A stretch of 8,441 nt of DNA, taken from contig CAKQXG010000089.1 in the NCBI GenBank assembly GCA_934281515.1, positions 1 through 8,441 of the forward strand. The letters run 5' to 3'. This DNA comes from an uncultured Clostridia bacterium. Its GTDB lineage: Bacteria > Bacillota > Clostridia > Christensenellales > CAG-314. The position numbers and the translations under genes were made by a program. Each line of letters begins with the position of its first letter. Position 1 is the first letter of the stretch. Positions 6,184 through 8,441 of this stretch are shown one piece after another. Below the pieces are notes generated by a model, which was given only the letters and a program-made list of their open reading frames with translations, was not told the origin of the DNA and did not search any database.

Positions 6184-6205
6184 GCGCCGCTTGTCTAATC
6201 GGCGC
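6184..6205 (+). promoter_or_regulatory. Small GC hairpin in the peptidase leader
   Basis: GCGCCG (6184-6189) pairs perfectly with CGGCGC (6200-6205) around a 10-base loop. The stem ends five bases before the ribosome binding site AAGGAG (6211-6216), which itself is seven bases from the ATG at 6224. It leaves the binding site exposed and could stabilise the mRNA 5' end. There is no T-run, so it is not a terminator. Confidence 0.5.
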
Positions 6206-6223
6206 GACATAAGGAGTACAACA

Positions 6224-7897
6224 ATGAAACTATCGGAAATCAAATACGTTCGTCCAAACAAAGAAGAAGTGCTTGCACACCTTGCTTCCATCAAGGAGCG
6301 TATGCAAAACGCGCATACGTTGCAGGAATTTTACGACATTCACGAAGAATACAAGGCTTATGACGAGGACATCGGCACCAACATGCGCATAGCCTTTATC
6401 CGCTTTACGCAGGACACTCGCGACGAGTTTTACGCCGCTGAGCAGGACTACCTAGACGAGATCGGACCGGAAATAAACGTTGCCAACGCAGAGATTGCCA
6501 ACTGCTATCTTACATCGCCTTTCCGTGCGGAACTCGAAAAGCGTTTCCCTCCGGTTATGTTTGTCAACATGCAAATGGCTGTAGACGCCAACGATCCTCG
6601 CATTGTTGCCGACCGCGTGGAAGAAAACAAAATGACAACCGCCTACACCAAGTTGATGAGCAGTATCGTCATTGATTTTAACGGTGAAAAGTTGACCATG
6701 GCAGGTATCGGCAAATACTTCACTTCACCCGACCGCGACTTGCGCAAACGCGCCGTTTATGCCTGGGGACAAGCCATCGAGGACAACAAACAACAACTTG
6801 ACGAGATTTACGACAAATTAGTTGCTATCCGCACACGCATGGGACAAAAACTCGGCTATCCCGGTTTCAGCAAGCTCGGTTACATGCGCATGCAACGCAA
6901 CTGCTACACGGCGGAGGATATTGCTAAGTTCCGCGATAACGTACTTAAGTACCTTGTACCCCTTGCTACCAAGATTCGCAACAAGGTAGGCAAGGACCTT
7001 GGTATCGACAAACAGTACTACTACGACAACAGCGTGTTTACGGTTGATGAGCCTCGTCCTATCGGCACACCCGAAGAAATGTTTGACAACGCAAGCAAGA
7101 TGTACAACGAGATGTCCGAAGAAACGGGCAAACTGTTTGACACCATGCGCGCAAGCGAGTGCTTCGATGTGTTGGCACGCGAAGGCAAATGGGGCGGCGG
7201 CTACTGCGAAGGTTTGCCCAAGTACAAATTGCCCTTTATTCTTGCCAACTGGAACGGCTCGGCAGGCGACGTGGATGTATTGACTCACGAATTCGGTCAC
7301 GCGTTGGAGTTCTACAAGTCGTTCTTCATCGAAAGCGACTTTTTGAGCAGTATTTCCATGGAAACGGCAGAAGTGCACAGCATGAGTATGGAGTTTCTCG
7401 CTTATCCGTGGATAGACCTGTTCTTCGGTGACAAAACGCCCGAGTACAAGTTTAATCACATCGGCGGCGCAGTGACGTTTATTCCTTACGGAACAATCGT
7501 GGATTGGTTCCAACAACGTTGCTACGACAACCCGAACATGACTCCTGCCGAACGTAATGCAATGTACTACGAGATGGAAAAGCAATTTCTGCCGCATACG
7601 ACCAGCGAAGGTATCCCCGCTTTGCAGGACGGACGTCGTTGGCAACGTCAGGCGCACATCTTCGAATCGCCGTTCTACTACATCGATTACTGTTTTGCAC
7701 AATTTACGGCATTGCAATTCCTTGCACTGTCCCAACAGGACTACAAAGGCGCGTTTGCCAAGTACATCAAATTTCTTAACTACGGCGGTACAAAACCCTT
7801 TACCGAATTGCTGTCGGAGTGCGGTTTGCTGTCGCCGTTTGAAGAAGAAAGTTTCAAACTTGTCGTCGACAGTTGCGAAAAAATACTCGGACTGTAA
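6224..7897 (+). CDS. M3-family oligoendopeptidase (PepF-like zinc metallopeptidase)
   Basis: Cytoplasmic zinc peptidase of 557 residues that would cut short peptides, typically in peptide recycling or nutrition. The zinc site HEFGH is at 355-359 (His355, Glu356 catalytic, His359); the third ligand is most likely Glu383 in ETAEVHS, 28 residues after the first His, as usual in M3. The C-terminal part has HIFESPFYYIDY starting at His478; His and Tyr residues in this region stabilise the transition state in the family. The long helical N-terminal half is normal, there is no signal peptide, and the length matches M3B/PepF proteins. An in-frame ATG at 6182 is rejected as start because the AAGGAG at 6211-6216 sits correctly for 6224 and the 14 extra residues are encoded by the leader hairpin. 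It probably has its own promoter at 6133-6161. Exact cleavage specificity cannot be read. Confidence 0.95.
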   Translation: MKLSEIKYVRPNKEEVLAHLASIKERMQNAHTLQEFYDIHEEYKAYDEDIGTNMRIAFIRFTQDTRDEFYAAEQDYLDEIGPEINVANAEIANCYLTSPFRAELEKRFPPVMFVNMQMAVDANDPRIVADRVEENKMTTAYTKLMSSIVIDFNGEKLTMAGIGKYFTSPDRDLRKRAVYAWGQAIEDNKQQLDEIYDKLVAIRTRMGQKLGYPGFSKLGYMRMQRNCYTAEDIAKFRDNVLKYLVPLATKIRNKVGKDLGIDKQYYYDNSVFTVDEPRPIGTPEEMFDNASKMYNEMSEETGKLFDTMRASECFDVLAREGKWGGGYCEGLPKYKLPFILANWNGSAGDVDVLTHEFGHALEFYKSFFIESDFLSSISMETAEVHSMSMEFLAYPWIDLFFGDKTPEYKFNHIGGAVTFIPYGTIVDWFQQRCYDNPNMTPAERNAMYYEMEKQFLPHTTSEGIPALQDGRRWQRQAHIFESPFYYIDYCFAQFTALQFLALSQQDYKGAFAKYIKFLNYGGTKPFTELLSECGLLSPFEEESFKLVVDSCEKILGL

Positions 7898-7902
7898 TAT
7901 GG

Positions 7903-7931
7903 TTGGTAAGTAAGTTTATTTCTATTAAAAA
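7903..7931 (+). promoter_or_regulatory. Weak candidate promoter for the second dehydrogenase
   Basis: TTGGTA (7903-7908) and TAAAAA (7926-7931) have a 17-base spacing and four of six matches each. Transcription would start near 7938, immediately before the dyad at 7940-7981, which would then be an operator or leader structure. AT-rich sequence makes chance matches likely. Confidence 0.2.
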
Positions 7932-7939
7932 TGTATTGT

Positions 7940-7981
7940 GTGTTGTGGATTTCTGCATACGTATGCGGATTTTTGCAACAC
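7940..7981. terminator. 42-bp dyad with a perfect 12-bp palindrome; terminator or operator
   Basis: The core GCATACGTATGC (7955-7966) is a perfect palindrome. The outer arms GTGTTG (7940-7945) and CAACAC (7976-7981) are exactly equidistant from its centre, and the 21-base half-sites match at 15 positions. As RNA, CTGCAT and ATGCGG form a 6-bp stem over ACGT, followed by ATTTTTGC, so a weak intrinsic terminator for the peptidase gene is possible (43 bases after its stop to the dyad start). The exact symmetry would equally suit a dimeric repressor controlling the next gene. Sequence alone does not decide. Confidence 0.45.
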
Positions 7982-8017
7982 GCGAGCGTTTACATCGGCA
8001 TTTACAAGGCACAGCAT

Positions 8018-8441
8018 ATGACAAAAATTGCAATTGTGACTGGCGCGACAAATGGTATGGGGCGGGAGTTTGCCCGTATATTGGACAAAAACGAACAACT
8101 GGACGAAATCTGGTGCATAGGGCGTAATGTGGCTAATCTCGACGCTCTTGCCGACGAGTTGATGACACCTGTACGCAAGTTTGCAGTCGATCTGACTGAC
8201 GGCGGTGTACAAATCGTAGTAGATGCCGCTCGGGAAGCGCAACCCGATGTGGCGTGGTTAATCAACGCCGCAGGTTTTGGCAAGTTCGGACGGTATGACG
8301 AAATCCCCGTGGAGCAAAGTCTCAACATGGTACGACTTAACTGTGAGTGTCTGGTCGCCATGACGGAATACTTGCTGCCGTTTATGCACGAGGGCGCAAA
8401 AATTGCCGAATTCAGCAGCGTTGCGGCGTTTCAACCTACGC
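8018..8441 (+). CDS. Short-chain dehydrogenase/reductase, N-terminal part (cut by window end)
   Basis: The frame is open from ATG 8018 to the end of the window, 141 codons. It begins MTKIAIVTGATNGMGREFAR, with the Rossmann cofactor motif TGATNGMG at 8-15. INAAG is at 82-86, Asn108 fits the SDR active-site Asn, and FSSVAAFQPT at 132-141 includes the catalytic serine (Ser133 or Ser134). The Tyr-x-x-x-Lys pair and C-terminus lie beyond the window. SSVAAFQP is typical of DltE/YqjQ-like oxidoreductases, a different SDR branch from the gene at 4483. A weak AAGG (8006-8009) is eight bases before the ATG. It lies 120 bases after the peptidase gene and is separated from it by the dyad at 7940-7981. 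Substrate unknown. Confidence 0.88.
   Translation, partial: MTKIAIVTGATNGMGREFARILDKNEQLDEIWCIGRNVANLDALADELMTPVRKFAVDLTDGGVQIVVDAAREAQPDVAWLINAAGFGKFGRYDEIPVEQSLNMVRLNCECLVAMTEYLLPFMHEGAKIAEFSSVAAFQPT

Noticed and set aside
6182..6223. Upstream in-frame ATG extending the peptidase by 14 residues
   Set aside because: No ribosome binding site; the extra residues come from the leader hairpin, and the 6224 start has a well-spaced AAGGAG.
6818..7735. 305-codon open frame on the minus strand opposite the peptidase gene
   Set aside because: Antisense to the conserved M3 catalytic domain including HEFGH; no motif or ribosome binding site of its own.
1..8441. Mobile element, defence system, CRISPR, tRNA or rRNA
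   Set aside because: No transposase, integrase, nuclease or toxin-antitoxin proteins, no regularly spaced repeats, and no tRNA- or rRNA-like folds were seen; all large frames are accounted for by ordinary families.

Overview
The window reads as a stretch of bacterial chromosome, most likely from an uncultured Clostridia-type member of the Bacillota. The basis is family-level: a Gram-positive style CtpE-like P-type ATPase, a YdiF/YheS-like ABC-F protein, a YqkD-like alpha/beta-hydrolase, a clostridial-type short-chain dehydrogenase and a PepF-like M3 peptidase, plus strong AAGGAGG-type ribosome binding sites on two of the genes. The assignment is inference; there is no rRNA or other phylogenetic marker. 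All six genes lie on the + strand. I see no insertion sequence, phage gene, CRISPR array, tRNA or rRNA. No gap between genes exceeds 226 bases.

Layout. 1-2244: 3' part of a cation-transporting P-type ATPase whose N-terminus lies upstream of the window. 2245-2470: a gap with three successive inverted repeats; the last (2401-2459) is a long hairpin that contains a possible 14-codon upstream ORF. 2471-4363: an ABC-F ATPase. 4364-4482: a second long hairpin of similar design, then a candidate promoter placed so close to the next ATG that the mRNA would be nearly leaderless. 4483-5190: a short-chain dehydrogenase resembling EF-P 5-aminopentanone reductase (YmfI group). It overlaps by one base a membrane-anchored alpha/beta-hydrolase (5190-6149). 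6150-6223: a short leader with a good sigma-A-type promoter (6133-6161) and a small GC hairpin. 6224-7897: an M3-family oligoendopeptidase. 7898-8017: a gap with a 42-bp imperfect dyad whose core is a perfect 12-bp palindrome. 8018-8441: the first 141 codons of a second short-chain dehydrogenase, cut by the window end.

How the parts may fit together. The dehydrogenase and hydrolase are almost certainly one transcription unit with coupled translation. The peptidase appears to have its own promoter inside the end of the hydrolase gene. The ABC-F gene and the first dehydrogenase both start without a recognisable Shine-Dalgarno sequence and both sit just after a long hairpin, unlike the next two genes. 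If the dehydrogenase acts on EF-P, the pair would link two ribosome-rescue functions (ABC-F ATPase and EF-P modification). This is a hypothesis only; most of the window is ordinary housekeeping content.
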